Assembly (NCBI RefSeq): GCF_003943615.1 | Contig: NZ_RJPZ01000002.1 | Coordinates: forward strand, 286,487-350,486 | Length of the DNA stretch: 64,000 nt | Reading direction: 5' to 3' | Origin: Streptococcus australis | GTDB taxonomy: Bacteria > Bacillota > Bacilli > Lactobacillales > Streptococcaceae | Shown here: in pieces, positions 8,493-17,531 of the stretch | Layout of the letters: each line of letters begins with the position of its first letter | Position numbering within the stretch: position 1 is the first letter of the stretch | Notes under the pieces: model-generated | Told to the model about the DNA's origin: nothing | What the model saw: the letters and a program-made list of their open reading frames with translations, nothing else | The model's database searches: none | Program-made: the position numbers and the translations under genes

Positions 8493-8517
8493 AGCACCCT
8501 CACACGGTGCTTTTTTT
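8493..8517 (+). terminator. Orphan rightward terminator
   Basis: AGCACC-(7 bases)-GGTGCT followed by TTTTTT reads as an intrinsic terminator on the plus strand. No rightward gene lies upstream (all genes from 6866 to 12676 point left), so it implies a short plus-strand transcript that begins between about 8340 and 8490, or it is fortuitous. A possible -10 (TATAGT, 8403-8408) is seen but no convincing -35. Confidence 0.5.
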
Positions 8518-8522
8518 ATCTT

Positions 8523-8584
8523 AAAAAATGGTAGGCGTCCGCGTACCAATGGGTACTCGAAGGCCTACCACTAGTTCAATTATA
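8523..8584 (-). ncRNA. Candidate small hairpin RNA, copy B, with promoter
   Basis: Read leftward, an extended -10 (TGCTATAAT, hexamer 8579-8584) precedes a predicted RNA of about 50 nt (about 8572 to 8523) ending in a T run. The hairpin has an outer stem GGTAGGC/GCCTACC (8563-8569 with 8530-8536), an internal loop, and an inner stem GTACC/GGTAC capped by CATT. It is 80-90% like copy A at 8671-8732, and the differences in the inner stem are compensatory. I do not recognise the family. It could instead be one of two tandem terminators for pepP. Confidence 0.5.
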
Positions 8585-8670
8585 GCATATTTTATACACT
8601 TTTTCACATTTTAAAAGCTTTTAAAGAATTAATAATGCAAAAGGTGGCGTGTGCTTTTTATGTCAAAAAC

Positions 8671-8732
8671 AAAAAATGGTAGGCCACCGCGCACCAATGG
8701 GTGCTCGACCGCCTACCACATATTCAATTGTA
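8671..8732 (-). ncRNA. Candidate small hairpin RNA, copy A, with promoter
   Basis: Read leftward, TGCTACAAT (hexamer 8727-8732) precedes a predicted RNA of about 50 nt ending in six Ts (8671-8676). The outer stem is GGTAGGC/GCCTACC (8711-8717 with 8678-8684) and the inner stem is GCACC/GGTGC, again closed by CATT. Compared with copy B the inner stem changes a T-A pair to C-G, which keeps pairing. The strongly conserved parts are the CGAG and CGCGG sides of the internal loop. It lies 66 bases past the pepP stop. Confidence 0.5.
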
Positions 8733-8786
8733 GCATATTTTATCATAAACAGCTCAGATTTCTCAAATCTGTCTCTGCAAATTTCC

Positions 8787-9854
8787 TTAGATCACAATCA
8801 ATTCTTTTGGCGCAAGGGTCAAGACTTCACAGCCACTTTCCGTAATCAAAAGATCATCTTCAATCCGGACACCAGATAGACCTTCAATATAGATTCCTGG
8901 CTCATCTGTCAAGACCATCCCCGCCTTGATAACTTCTTTTGATGCTTGGTTGAAGTAGGGTTCTTCGTGGATATCCAAGCCAATTCCATGTCCAATTCCA
9001 TGGCTAAAGTACTGACCGTATCCTGCAGCCTCAATAATGTCTCGAGGAATTTTATCAAAATCACGGAAACCTAGTCCATCCTTCGCTTCAGCAATGAGAG
9101 CTTGGTTGGCTTTCAAGACCGTTTCGTAAATTTCTCTTTCCTTATCGCTGACATGACCTGCATAAATGGTCCGAGTCATATCACTCACGTAATGGTTGTA
9201 AAGACAGCCAAAGTCCAAGGTCAAGGCATCCCCAGCAGAAATAATGCGATCACTAGGAGTCGCATGGGGCATAGCAGAGCGTTCTCCCGCAGCAGAGATG
9301 ATATCAAAGGATACACCTGAAGCTCCCAATTCCCGCATTCTGAAATCCAGGAAGGTCGCAGCTTCTAACTCTGTTGTTTGACCAACCTTGATAAATTCAA
9401 GCACATCGAGGAAGGCTTGATCTGAAATACTGCAGGCCTTACGGATGGTTGCCACTTCTGTCTCATCTTTAATCAAACGAAATTCCATCACAAAATCAGA
9501 CAAGGCCCTTAGAGAGACTCCTGAGAAAGCCGTTGCCAGACGGGTCTGATAGGCAACTGTGATCTCATCCTCAAAGCCAAGTTCATGGATAGCTGCATCT
9601 TTGACAATTTTTGCTGCTTCTTCCAATTCATTGCGAGTCTCAACAATCTCAACAAAGGGGAAACAAGTCGCATGGGCATGAATGGTATAGCGAGAATCTG
9701 TAAAGAGGACCACACGCTCTTCTGTTACCAAAACAGTCCCATTTGATCCCCAGAAACCTGTCAAATAGTAAACATTTTTCAAGTTGTTAATGAGGACAGC
9801 TTTTAGATCCTGTACCTTCATTTTAGTTCGTAGATTTGTAATTCGTTGGTTCAT
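8787..9854 (-). CDS. pepP: Xaa-Pro aminopeptidase (M24B)
   Basis: A 355-residue M24B metallopeptidase that removes N-terminal residues preceding proline. The N-terminal creatinase-like domain spans about 1-125. The pita-bread catalytic domain follows with all five metal ligands in order: the Asp of TLDFG, the Asp of SDMTRT, the His of SHGIGHGIG, the Glu of LTDEPGIY and the Glu of VRIEDD. It starts by overlapping the uvrA stop by four bases, an arrangement seen in other streptococci, so it is expressed with uvrA. Cytoplasmic; likely serves peptide nutrition in this amino-acid-requiring genus. Confidence 0.92.
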   Translation of the reverse strand: MNQRITNLRTKMKVQDLKAVLINNLKNVYYLTGFWGSNGTVLVTEERVVLFTDSRYTIHAHATCFPFVEIVETRNELEEAAKIVKDAAIHELGFEDEITVAYQTRLATAFSGVSLRALSDFVMEFRLIKDETEVATIRKACSISDQAFLDVLEFIKVGQTTELEAATFLDFRMRELGASGVSFDIISAAGERSAMPHATPSDRIISAGDALTLDFGCLYNHYVSDMTRTIYAGHVSDKEREIYETVLKANQALIAEAKDGLGFRDFDKIPRDIIEAAGYGQYFSHGIGHGIGLDIHEEPYFNQASKEVIKAGMVLTDEPGIYIEGLSGVRIEDDLLITESGCEVLTLAPKELIVI

Positions 9855-12676
9855 TGTAATTTCCCTTTCAAATACTGTCCTGTAAAGCTAGCTGGGTTGC
9901 TGGCTACTTCTTCTGGTGTCCCTGTTGCAATAATGGTACCACCACCGACACCACCTTCTGGTCCTAAGTCGATGATATGATCCGCTGTCTTAATCACATC
10001 CAAGTTGTGCTCAATGACCAAAACGGTATTGCCATCATCCACAAAGCGTTCCAAGACCTTGAGCAAACGAGAGATATCCTCTGTATGAAGACCTGTTGTC
10101 GGCTCATCCAAAATATAGAAGGACTTACCAGTTGAGCGCTTATGAAGCTCTGAAGCCAACTTCATCCGCTGGGCTTCTCCTCCGGAAAGTGTCGTTGCCG
10201 GCTGTCCCAGGGTCACATAGCCTAAGCCGACATCCTTGATGGTTTGTAATTTGCGATTGATCTTTGGAATGTGTTTAAAGAAATCGACTGCATCATTGAC
10301 GGTCATGTCCAAAACCTGGGAGATATTCTTTTCTTTATAGTGAACTTCCAGGGTTTCACTGTTGTAGCGGCGGCCATGGCAGACTTCACACGGTACATAG
10401 ACATCCGGTAGGAAATGCATCTCAATCTTGATAATACCATCTCCCGAACAAGCCTCACACCGGCCCCCTTTGACATTGAAACTAAAGCGGCCTTTTTTGT
10501 AGCCTCTTATCTTGGCTTCATTGGTTTGGGCAAAGAGATCGCGAATGTCGTCAAATACACCTGTATAGGTAGCTGGATTGGAGCGTGGAGTGCGGCCAAT
10601 CGGGCTCTGGTCGATATCGATTAGTCGATCAATGTGCTCGACACCTGAAATGGTTTTGTATTTCCCTGGTTTCTCCGAATTACGATTCAATTTTTGCGCC
10701 AGCGTCTTTTTCAAAATGCTGTTAACTAAGGTTGACTTCCCTGAACCAGAAACGCCAGTGACAGCAATGAACTTACCTAGCGGGAAGCGCGCTGTCACAT
10801 CTTTTAAGTTATTTTCAGCGGCCCCTGTCAGCTCGATAAAGCGTCCGTTCCCTACCCGCCGTTCAGTTGGTACTGGAATGGCCCGTTTACCAGAAAGATA
10901 CTGACCAGTGATGGATTTGCTATTGCGGGCTACCTGCTTAGGCGTTCCAGCCGCAACAATCTCGCCTCCAAAGACTCCAGCCCCTGGACCGACGTCGATC
11001 AAGTAATCAGCTTCTCTCATGGTATCCTCATCGTGTTCAACGACGATCAAGGTATTTCCCAAATCACGCATCTTCTTAAGACTAGCAATCAGGCGATCAT
11101 TGTCCCTCTGGTGAAGACCGATCGAAGGCTCATCCAAGATATAGAGAACTCCTGAGAGGTTGGAACCAATCTGGGTAGCCAAGCGAATGCGCTGACTCTC
11201 TCCCCCAGATAGAGTCCCGGCCGAGCGAGAAAGGGTCAGATAACTCAAGCCAACATTGTTCAAGAAGCTCAAGCGATCCTTGACTTCTTTGAGAATCGGA
11301 CGAGCAATGGTCTCTTCATTCTTGGTTAATTTGAGATCGGCAATCACCTTAAGATGGTCCTCAATGGACAAGTCAGAGATTTGCCCGATATGCAGCCCCT
11401 TCTCTCCTCCTACCCGGACAGACAAGGCCTGGTCATTCAAGCGATAACCATGGCAGGTGGCACAAGTCAATTCATTCATGTAGGACAACATCTGATTGCG
11501 GGTGAAGTCACTAGAAGTTTCGTGGTAGCGGCGATTGATGTTGGTGACGACTCCTTCAAAAGGAATGTCAATATCGCGAACCCCACCAAATTCATTCTCA
11601 TAATGGAAATGGAACTCCTTGCCATCAGACCCATAAAAAATTAAGTGGCGGTCTTCTGGAGATAAGTCTTCAAAGGGCTTGTCCATATCAATCCCAAACT
11701 GGATCATAGCCTGTTCCAACATCTGAGGATAGTAATTAGAGGAAATCGGGTTCCATGGTGCGAGCGCTCCTTCACGGAGAGTCTTGCTAGAATCTGGAAC
11801 AACCAAATCCAAGTCCACCTCGAGCTTGATCCCTAGTCCATCACAATCTGGACAAGAGCCAAAGGGGGCATTAAATGAAAAGAGACGAGGTTCCAATTCA
11901 GGGACGGTAAAGCCACATACTGGGCAAGCATAATGCTCTGAAAAGAGCAGTTCATTGTCGTCCATGGTATCAATGACCACGTAGCCATCTGCGATCCGGA
12001 GGGCTGCTTCTACAGAGTCAAAGAGACGAGAACGAATGCCGTCTTTGATGACAATCCGGTCTACAACAACCTCGATGGTGTGCTGCTGACTTTTTGATAA
12101 CTCTGGGACCTCTGTCACATCAAAGATCTCACCATCCACACGCACCCGAACATAGCCGTCTTTTTGGACCTTTTCGATGATCGTCTTATGCTGGCCTTTT
12201 TTCTTGCGAACAATGGGAGCTAAGATTTGCAGGCGTTGGCGCTCCGGCAGTTCCAAAACTTGGTCTACAATCTGCTCGACCGAAGAAGCGGTAATCGCCC
12301 CATGGCCATTGATACAGTAGGGAGTCCCCACACGAGCATATAGAAGGCGTAAGTAATCGTTGATTTCCGTTGTCGTTCCAACCGTTGACCGCGGATTTTT
12401 GCTGGTTGTTTTTTGGTCAATGGAAATGGCTGGACTTAAGCCATCAATCGAGTCCACATCGGGTTTTTCCATGTTTCCTAAAAACTGACGAGCATAGGCT
12501 GACAGGCTCTCTACATAGCGTCTTTGTCCTTCTGCATAGAGAGTGTCAAAGGCTAAGCTCGATTTCCCAGAACCCGATAAACCAGTAACCACGACCAGCT
12601 TGTCTCGAGGGATTTCTACATCAATATTTTTTAAATTATGAGCACGCGCTCCATGAATGACAATTTTATCGAGCAT
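9851..12676 (-). CDS. uvrA: Excinuclease ABC subunit A
   Basis: A 941-residue DNA-damage recognition ATPase of nucleotide excision repair. It has two ABC-type ATPase modules: Walker [10 protein letters not shown] near residue 32 with signature [12 protein letters not shown], and GVSGSGKST with [12 protein letters not shown]. Zinc modules are CPVCGF...CPDCDG and CEACSGDG...CEVCHG. The ATG at 12676 gives the standard start [17 protein letters not shown]; an in-frame GTG three codons earlier is possible. The ribosome binding site is weak. It is transcribed divergently from corA and overlaps pepP. Confidence 0.96.
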   Translation of the reverse strand: MLDKIVIHGARAHNLKNIDVEIPRDKLVVVTGLSGSGKSSLAFDTLYAEGQRRYVESLSAYARQFLGNMEKPDVDSIDGLSPAISIDQKTTSKNPRSTVGTTTEINDYLRLLYARVGTPYCINGHGAITASSVEQIVDQVLELPERQRLQILAPIVRKKKGQHKTIIEKVQKDGYVRVRVDGEIFDVTEVPELSKSQQHTIEVVVDRIVIKDGIRSRLFDSVEAALRIADGYVVIDTMDDNELLFSEHYACPVCGFTVPELEPRLFSFNAPFGSCPDCDGLGIKLEVDLDLVVPDSSKTLREGALAPWNPISSNYYPQMLEQAMIQFGIDMDKPFEDLSPEDRHLIFYGSDGKEFHFHYENEFGGVRDIDIPFEGVVTNINRRYHETSSDFTRNQMLSYMNELTCATCHGYRLNDQALSVRVGGEKGLHIGQISDLSIEDHLKVIADLKLTKNEETIARPILKEVKDRLSFLNNVGLSYLTLSRSAGTLSGGESQRIRLATQIGSNLSGVLYILDEPSIGLHQRDNDRLIASLKKMRDLGNTLIVVEHDEDTMREADYLIDVGPGAGVFGGEIVAAGTPKQVARNSKSITGQYLSGKRAIPVPTERRVGNGRFIELTGAAENNLKDVTARFPLGKFIAVTGVSGSGKSTLVNSILKKTLAQKLNRNSEKPGKYKTISGVEHIDRLIDIDQSPIGRTPRSNPATYTGVFDDIRDLFAQTNEAKIRGYKKGRFSFNVKGGRCEACSGDGIIKIEMHFLPDVYVPCEVCHGRRYNSETLEVHYKEKNISQVLDMTVNDAVDFFKHIPKINRKLQTIKDVGLGYVTLGQPATTLSGGEAQRMKLASELHKRSTGKSFYILDEPTTGLHTEDISRLLKVLERFVDDGNTVLVIEHNLDVIKTADHIIDLGPEGGVGGGTIIATGTPEEVASNPASFTGQYLKGKLQ

Positions 12677-12709
12677 TTCTTCCACTTTTCATCAATTTAT
12701 TTATCCTTC

Positions 12710-12766
12710 ATTATATCAAATTTTTCAGCATTCTTTTATCCAAAAGCGTGCTTTTTCTGTTATAAT
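12710..12766. promoter_or_regulatory. Divergent uvrA/corA promoters
   Basis: Leftward for uvrA there is an extended -10 (TGATATAAT, hexamer 12710-12715). Rightward for corA there is another extended -10 (TGTTATAAT, hexamer 12761-12766). Neither has a clear -35. I see no LexA-type box, in keeping with the lack of a classical SOS system in streptococci. Confidence 0.6.
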
Positions 12767-12797
12767 GTTAAGGTGTAAAAAAACAAGGGGAGGCACC

Positions 12798-13742
12798 ATG
12801 AAACAGGTCTTTTTATCAACAACGACTGAATTTAAAGAAATAGAGACACTGGAACCCGGTAGCTGGATCAACCTTGTCAACCCTTCCCAAAGTGAATCGA
12901 TGGAAATCGCCTCTGCTTTTAACATCGATATTGCCGACTTACGGGCACCACTCGATGCGGAAGAAATGTCTCGTATGACCATCGAAGATGAGTATACCTT
13001 GATCATCGTAGACGTTCCCATCAAGGAAGAGCGGAACAATCAGACCTACTATGTCACTATCCCTTTGGGAATCATCCTAACAGAAGAGGCCATCATCACC
13101 ACTTGCTTGGAAGAGTTGCCTCTCCTAGATACCTTTATCAATCGTCGCTTGCGGAATTTCTATACCTTCATGCGATCCCGCTTCATCTTCCAGATTCTTT
13201 ATCGCAATGCGGAACTGTATTTGTCCGCGCTTCGTACCCTGGATCGTAAGAGTGAACAGATTGAAAGTCAACTGCACAAATCAACGCGTAATGAAGAGCT
13301 GATTGAGTTGATGGAGCTGGAAAAGACCATTGTCTACTTCAAGGCCTCTTTGAAAACCAATGAGCGCGTGATCAAGAAATTGACCAGTGCCACTAGTAAC
13401 ATCAAGAAATACCTGGAAGATGAGGATCTCTTGGAAGATACCTTGATCGAGACCCAACAGGCCATTGAGATGGCGGATATTTATGGAAACATCCTCCACT
13501 CCATGACCGATACCTTCGCATCGATCATCTCTAACAACCAGAATAACATCATGAAGACCTTGGCCATGGTGACCATCGTCATGTCCATCCCAACCATGAT
13601 TTTCTCAGCCTACGGGATGAACTTCAAGAACAATGATCTTCCGCTCAACGGGGAACCTAATGCCTTTTGGCTCATTATCTTTATCGCCTTCGCCATGACC
13701 GGCTCCCTCGTCGTCTACCTCATCCATAAAAAATGGTTCTAA
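12798..13742 (+). CDS. corA: CorA-family magnesium/divalent cation transporter
   Basis: A 314-residue CorA-type channel. A large cytoplasmic alpha/beta and long-helix domain (residues 1 to about 250) is followed by two C-terminal membrane helices. The first ends in the selectivity motif YGMNF, the hallmark of the family, and the second is followed by a basic tail (KKWF). The start at 12798 has GGGGAGG four bases upstream; longer readings of the frame run into the uvrA control region and are rejected. It likely imports Mg2+, though some homologues move Co2+ or Ni2+. Confidence 0.92.
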   Translation: MKQVFLSTTTEFKEIETLEPGSWINLVNPSQSESMEIASAFNIDIADLRAPLDAEEMSRMTIEDEYTLIIVDVPIKEERNNQTYYVTIPLGIILTEEAIITTCLEELPLLDTFINRRLRNFYTFMRSRFIFQILYRNAELYLSALRTLDRKSEQIESQLHKSTRNEELIELMELEKTIVYFKASLKTNERVIKKLTSATSNIKKYLEDEDLLEDTLIETQQAIEMADIYGNILHSMTDTFASIISNNQNNIMKTLAMVTIVMSIPTMIFSAYGMNFKNNDLPLNGEPNAFWLIIFIAFAMTGSLVVYLIHKKWF

Positions 13743-13770
13743 CACCTACAAATATAACTAAGGAGTATGT

Positions 13771-14445
13771 ATGTCTCAATTTGATTTGACCCAATTAAGT
13801 AAGAAAAACCAAGAATTCGTTCGTATCGCTAAACACCAATTAATTGAAAATGGCAAAACAGAAGAAGAGGCTACCAGCCTGATTGAAGAGATTCTTCCAG
13901 CTATCTTTGAAAACCAACCAAAAGGAGTAACGGCGCGAACTCTCTTTGGTGCGCCAACTGCTTGGGCCAATGCATTTAGCAATCAGGAACGCTATGAAAA
14001 AGAGCATCCAAAAGAAAATGATACTCCTCTTCTCATGATTACGGATTCCTTCCTTCTCGTCTTCGGTCTCTTTGCTGCGATTTCAGCCTTCATGAACTTA
14101 TTTGCACCTCAGGGAACTACTTATGGACTTCTCACCTTGACTCTTGGTAGCTTGGCTGGTGGGGTTGTGCTCTATTTGATGTATTACTACTTCTATCAGT
14201 ACTACGATGTTTCAAAACGTGGCATGAAACGTCCGGCTCTAACCAAGTCACTCCCTATCTTAATGTTGGCGATGATTCTTTGGGTGGTGATTCTCATGGT
14301 CACTGCTCTGCTCCCACAATTCCTCAACCCGCGTGTACCAAACTGGTTCATGCTCTTACTCGGTGGTGGGGCTCTTCTTCTCCGCTACTACTTGAAGAAA
14401 AAATACAATATCAAGAGTGCCAATACAGCACCTCAACGACGCTAA
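13771..14445 (+). CDS. DUF1129 family membrane protein
   Basis: A 224-residue protein with a soluble N-terminal helical part (about 1-85, with the conserved-looking block PKGVTARTLFGAPTAWANAF) and about five hydrophobic segments at roughly 88-110, 115-137, 152-178 and 185-205. The tail is basic. I recognise it as the DUF1129 type found next to corA in streptococci. Its function is unknown. It begins 28 bases after corA, after an AAGGAG, so it is co-transcribed with the transporter; a link to ion homeostasis is only inference. Confidence 0.8.
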   Translation: MSQFDLTQLSKKNQEFVRIAKHQLIENGKTEEEATSLIEEILPAIFENQPKGVTARTLFGAPTAWANAFSNQERYEKEHPKENDTPLLMITDSFLLVFGLFAAISAFMNLFAPQGTTYGLLTLTLGSLAGGVVLYLMYYYFYQYYDVSKRGMKRPALTKSLPILMLAMILWVVILMVTALLPQFLNPRVPNWFMLLLGGGALLLRYYLKKKYNIKSANTAPQRR

Positions 14446-14448
14446 ACA

Positions 14449-14476
14449 AAAACGGATGAAAATTTCATCCGTTTTT
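14449..14476. terminator. Terminator between DUF1129 gene and acetyltransferase
   Basis: A near-perfect 13-bp palindromic stem AAAACGGATGAAA/TTTCATCCGTTTT with A and T runs on either side. It can serve both convergent genes. Confidence 0.85.
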
Positions 14477-14483
14477 TGATTTA

Positions 14484-15002
14484 CTATATTTCCTTGTTCA
14501 ACCTTTTTGAAAAATAGAGAACTAAGTCATCATTGTTCTCACATGGACTGTAAGGGGCCAAGGGCTGATCCCTAAACCAAATTCCAGATCCATCTGGGAT
14601 ATACCCCCGTTTAACATAAAGCCTTTGAGCTGGGCCATAACCCGAGTGTAAACCAACCCCTAAAGTAACAATCTCTGACAGTAGCCCGACTCTTTTTTCC
14701 GCCTCCTCTAGGAGTTGATTCCCAATTCCTCGATTTCTAAATGGCTCAAAAACATTAAAATCAGTTAGTTCAGGATAGACTCCCACGAAAGGACCGTGCT
14801 TGGCATCAGGCAATATAGTGATATAACCTGCCACAAATCCATCCGACTCAGCTACTAATACGTCCCTCTCTCCATTCTCCTGATCCTGCAAATAGCTGGT
14901 CAAGATATCCTCTCTACCCGGCCACCCTTGATGGATAAAGGCTTGAGAGATCTCTTCAATATCAGATTTCATCATCCTTCTGATGATCGTACTTTCCTTC
15001 AT
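14484..15002 (-). CDS. GNAT-family N-acetyltransferase
   Basis: A 172-residue GNAT-fold protein. The acetyl-CoA binding motif A is visible as FEPFRNRGIGNQLLEEAEKR (about residues 90-109; R/Q-x-x-G-x-G/A pattern RNRGIG), preceded by the beta4 strand TDFNVF and followed by the motif B region with AQRLYVKRGYIPDG. The substrate is unknown; family members modify proteins, polyamines or drugs. An AAGGAG six bases before the ATG and an extended -10 (TGCTATAAT, hexamer 15032-15037) indicate that it is transcribed alone. Confidence 0.85.
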   Translation of the reverse strand: MKESTIIRRMMKSDIEEISQAFIHQGWPGREDILTSYLQDQENGERDVLVAESDGFVAGYITILPDAKHGPFVGVYPELTDFNVFEPFRNRGIGNQLLEEAEKRVGLLSEIVTLGVGLHSGYGPAQRLYVKRGYIPDGSGIWFRDQPLAPYSPCENNDDLVLYFSKRLNKEI

Positions 15003-15083
15003 GTTGCGCTCCTTGATACATTTCTCCCCTCATTATAGCATGATTAGAGCTTGGGAAAGGTCAAAGAGGTCCCCCGGACCTGA

Positions 15084-15107
15084 AAAAAAGACCCGTAAGG
15101 GTCTTTT
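15084..15107 (-). terminator. Terminator after rpsR
   Basis: AAAAGACCC-GTAA-GGGTCTTTT with a T run on the minus strand, just past the rpsR stop. It ends the rpsF-ssb-rpsR transcript. Confidence 0.85.
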
Positions 15108-15109
15108 CT

Positions 15110-15349
15110 TTAATCTTCGTTTACGAAAGGCATCAAAGCCATTACGCGAGCGCGTTTGATAGCTGTTGTTACTTTACGTTGGTTCTTCGCTGAAGTTCCA
15201 GTTACACGACGAGGAAGGATTTTCCCACGTTCTGAAACGAAACGGCTAAGAAGCTCAGTATCTTTGTAATCAACATATTCAATTTTGTTTGCTGCGATGT
15301 AATCAACTTTTTTACGGCGTTTGAATCCGCCACGACGTTGTTGAGCCAT
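15110..15349 (-). CDS. rpsR: 30S ribosomal protein S18
   Basis: A 79-residue basic protein, full length for S18, which pairs with S6 on the platform of the small ribosomal subunit. Signature regions are [38 protein letters not shown] and [19 protein letters not shown]. It lies 41 bases after ssb. The rpsF-ssb-rpsR order is the usual Firmicutes arrangement. Confidence 0.97.
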   Translation of the reverse strand: MAQQRRGGFKRRKKVDYIAANKIEYVDYKDTELLSRFVSERGKILPRRVTGTSAKNQRKVTTAIKRARVMALMPFVNED

Positions 15350-15390
15350 GTTTATTTCTCCTTTATAGTTTTAATTCGTTAAACCCATTC

Positions 15391-15885
15391 TTAGAATGGT
15401 AGATCGTCATCCGAGATGTCCATTGGATTAGCTCCGAATGGATTGTCATCACGTCCAAAGTTTGGTGTTGCGTTCGATGGTTCAGATCCTCCAAAGCTTG
15501 GAGCTGCATTTCCTGCAAATCCTCCAGCTGAAGCATAGCCTCCACCAGCTTGTCCTTCACGATTCGCGCGGCTTTCCAATAATTGGAAGCTGTCCGCTAC
15601 GACTTCAGTGACATAAACACGTTGACCTTGCTGATTCTCATAATTACGAGTCTGGATACGACCTGTAATCCCAACTAAGGCACCCTTTTTAGCCCAATTT
15701 GCTAAATTTTCAGCTTGTTGACGCCAAATCACACAGTTGATAAAGTCCGCATCTCGTTCACCATTTTGGTTTTTAAAATTACGGTTAACAGCAAGTGAGA
15801 ATGTCGCAACAGCCTGATTTTGAGGGGTATAACGAAGTTCAGCATCTCGAGTCATACGACCTACAAGTACAACATTGTTAATCAT
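15391..15885 (-). CDS. ssb: Single-stranded DNA-binding protein
   Basis: A 164-residue SSB. The OB-fold covers about 1-105 ([43 protein letters not shown]). A flexible Gly/Ala/Ser/Asn-rich linker follows to about 150, and the acidic tip [10 protein letters not shown] is the conserved tail that recruits replication and repair proteins. Because it sits between rpsF and rpsR and is full length, it is the essential housekeeping SSB rather than the competence SsbB. Confidence 0.96.
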   Translation of the reverse strand: MINNVVLVGRMTRDAELRYTPQNQAVATFSLAVNRNFKNQNGERDADFINCVIWRQQAENLANWAKKGALVGITGRIQTRNYENQQGQRVYVTEVVADSFQLLESRANREGQAGGGYASAGGFAGNAAPSFGGSEPSNATPNFGRDDNPFGANPMDISDDDLPF

Positions 15886-15911
15886 TAGTCACCTTCTTTA
15901 TTCGTTAGGGC

Positions 15912-16202
15912 TTACGCGTCAACTTTTACGATCATGTGACGAAGAATGTCACCGTTGATTTTTGAAAGACGGTCGAACTCGTTAAGAGCTACATCGTCGT
16001 TCGCTTCAACGTTTACGATGTGGTAAAGTCCTTCACGGAAATCTTGGATTTCGTATGCAAGACGACGTTTTTCCCAATCTTTTGATTCAACAACAGTTGC
16101 ACCGTTGTCAGTCAAGATAGAGTCAAAGCGTGCTACCAAAGCGTTTTTAGCTTCTTCTTCAATGTTTGGACGAATAATATAAAGAATTTCGTATTTAGCC
16201 AT
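15912..16202 (-). CDS. rpsF: 30S ribosomal protein S6
   Basis: A 96-residue S6 with the ferredoxin-like fold: first strand [14 protein letters not shown], second block [31 protein letters not shown], and C-terminal [11 protein letters not shown]. It binds S18 in the 30S platform. It is the first gene of the rpsF-ssb-rpsR operon. Its AGGAGG is eight bases before the ATG, and a structured leader lies upstream. Confidence 0.97.
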   Translation of the reverse strand: MAKYEILYIIRPNIEEEAKNALVARFDSILTDNGATVVESKDWEKRRLAYEIQDFREGLYHIVNVEANDDVALNEFDRLSKINGDILRHMIVKVDA

Positions 16203-16305
16203 TGATATGTTCCTCCTTTTGGTCTAATGACCCCAAGTCTTCGCAAGGGGTAAGTGAGGTTTGCTCACAAGAAACTATTATACCAGACTTTGGGATAGAT
16301 GGCAA
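16203..16305 (-). promoter_or_regulatory. rpsF promoter and structured leader
   Basis: On the minus strand: TTGCCA (16300-16305), a 17-base spacer and an extended TATAAT (16277-16282). The roughly 65-nt leader can fold a GTGAG/CTCAC hairpin and an ACCCC/GGGGT hairpin before the AGGAGG. Autoregulation of this operon by the S6:S18 complex binding its leader is known in many bacteria; that this leader is such a site is inference. Confidence 0.6.
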
Positions 16306-16392
16306 GTAAAAATACGTTCTCTTCATTCTTTTTAAAAGATTTCTTTTCCTACTATTGCTCTCTATAATTTTTTACAGCAAGGAAATCTCCTC

Positions 16393-16445
16393 CTTTCCTT
16401 AAAGAAAACTGATATCAGTTAGCTTTAAGAAAGAGCCGTTATACT
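16393..16445 (+). promoter_or_regulatory. Large dyad and promoter of the glycan operon
   Basis: A perfect 14-bp palindrome AACTGATATCAGTT (16407-16420) sits inside longer matching arms: CTTAAAG (16398-16404) pairs with CTTTAAG (16423-16429), and the match extends outward with one extra base. About 41 bp in all are dyad-symmetric. The -10 TATACT (16440-16445) is close by, so the -35 position falls inside the palindrome. No gene ends just upstream on this strand, so it is not a terminator. A repressor operator is the likeliest reading. Confidence 0.65.
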
Positions 16446-16478
16446 ACCTTCATCACAAATAAGAAACGAGGAACGGTT

Positions 16479-17531
16479 ATGAATTATTTAGTCATCCCCG
16501 CTTATCAACCCGATCAAAAACTTCTCAAACTGGTTCAAAAACTGAGAGAAAAATGTGACTTCTCCATTATCGTTGTGGACGATGGTAGTTCTGAGGAGTG
16601 CCAAGCTATTTTTGAAAAATTAGACGGACTAGCTACAGTCCTTCACCACGAAGTGAACCTTGGAAAAGGAGGGGCTCTCAAAACAGCCTACACCTACATT
16701 CAAGAGCAAGGGCAATACGGGACAGTCATCACTGCCGATGCCGATGGCCAACATAAGGTATGGGATATCTTCCGCGTGGCCAAACAGTCGCAAGAAAATC
16801 TAAACCAATTGATTTTAGGGGCACGCGCCTTTTCAGGCAAGGTTCCTTTACGTTCTGCTTTTGGAAATAAGCTGACCCGCTTCTTGTTCAAGCAACAAAC
16901 AGGGGTCCCTGTGACGGATACGCAGACTGGACTTCGAGCCTTTACAACTAATATGATCCCCTTTATGTTAGAAATCGAGGGGCAACGGTATGAGTACGAA
17001 ATGAATGTTCTCCTCGTAGCGAGCAAGTCCTTCCCCATCTTGGAAGTTCCGATTGAAACAGTCTATATCAATGATAATGAAGGGTCCCACTTCCGCCCTG
17101 TTCGAGACGGCCTCATGATCTACAAGGACATGTTCAAGTTTGCCCTCTCTTCCCTGAGTAGCTTTATCGTGGACTACCTGGTCTACGCCTTCTTCCTTTT
17201 CGTGATGATGGCTGTGCCGATTAGTCTCCGGATCCTCCTTGCAAACGGGATCGCTCGTGTGACCAGCTCCATCTTTAACTACTCAACTAACAAACGGCTA
17301 GTCTTTAAGAACAAAGACAGCCTGGCCCGAACAGGAAGTGGTTACTTGGGACTTGCTATTGGACTCTTTATTCTCGATACCCTCTTGATTCGACTTTTCT
17401 ATACAAGCTTCGGTCTCCATTTGCTCCTCAGCAAAGTGATCGTCGGACTCTTGCTTTTCGTCGTCTCATGGCTGATTCAGAAAAAAATCATTTTCAAGGA
17501 AAGGACCGCACCTACTCATGAAATTCTTTAA
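16479..17531 (+). CDS. Glycosyltransferase family 2 fused to a GtrA membrane domain
   Basis: A 350-residue two-domain protein. Residues 1 to about 215 form a GT2 domain of the dolichol-phosphate-mannose-synthase type: VVDDGSS (Asp34/Asp35) binds the nucleotide sugar and ITADADGQH is the DxD metal motif. Residues about 225-345 form a GtrA-like domain with four membrane helices, ending in the typical ...WLIQKKIIFKER. Such fusions put a sugar on a polyprenyl phosphate carrier and may flip it for later use in wall or exopolysaccharide glycosylation. It overlaps the next gene by 14 bases. The sugar and acceptor are unknown. Confidence 0.87.
   Translation: MNYLVIPAYQPDQKLLKLVQKLREKCDFSIIVVDDGSSEECQAIFEKLDGLATVLHHEVNLGKGGALKTAYTYIQEQGQYGTVITADADGQHKVWDIFRVAKQSQENLNQLILGARAFSGKVPLRSAFGNKLTRFLFKQQTGVPVTDTQTGLRAFTTNMIPFMLEIEGQRYEYEMNVLLVASKSFPILEVPIETVYINDNEGSHFRPVRDGLMIYKDMFKFALSSLSSFIVDYLVYAFFLFVMMAVPISLRILLANGIARVTSSIFNYSTNKRLVFKNKDSLARTGSGYLGLAIGLFILDTLLIRLFYTSFGLHLLLSKVIVGLLLFVVSWLIQKKIIFKERTAPTHEIL

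Noticed and set aside
8525..8740. Repeat pair as an insertion-sequence remnant or BOX/RUP element
   Set aside because: The units do not resemble BOX or RUP as I know them, have no terminal inverted repeats or target duplications, and contain a promoter-hairpin-T-run order.
8649..8879. Rightward reading frames over the hairpin RNA region and the pepP end
   Set aside because: They read through the conserved hairpin on the opposite strand and into pepP; they have no ribosome site.
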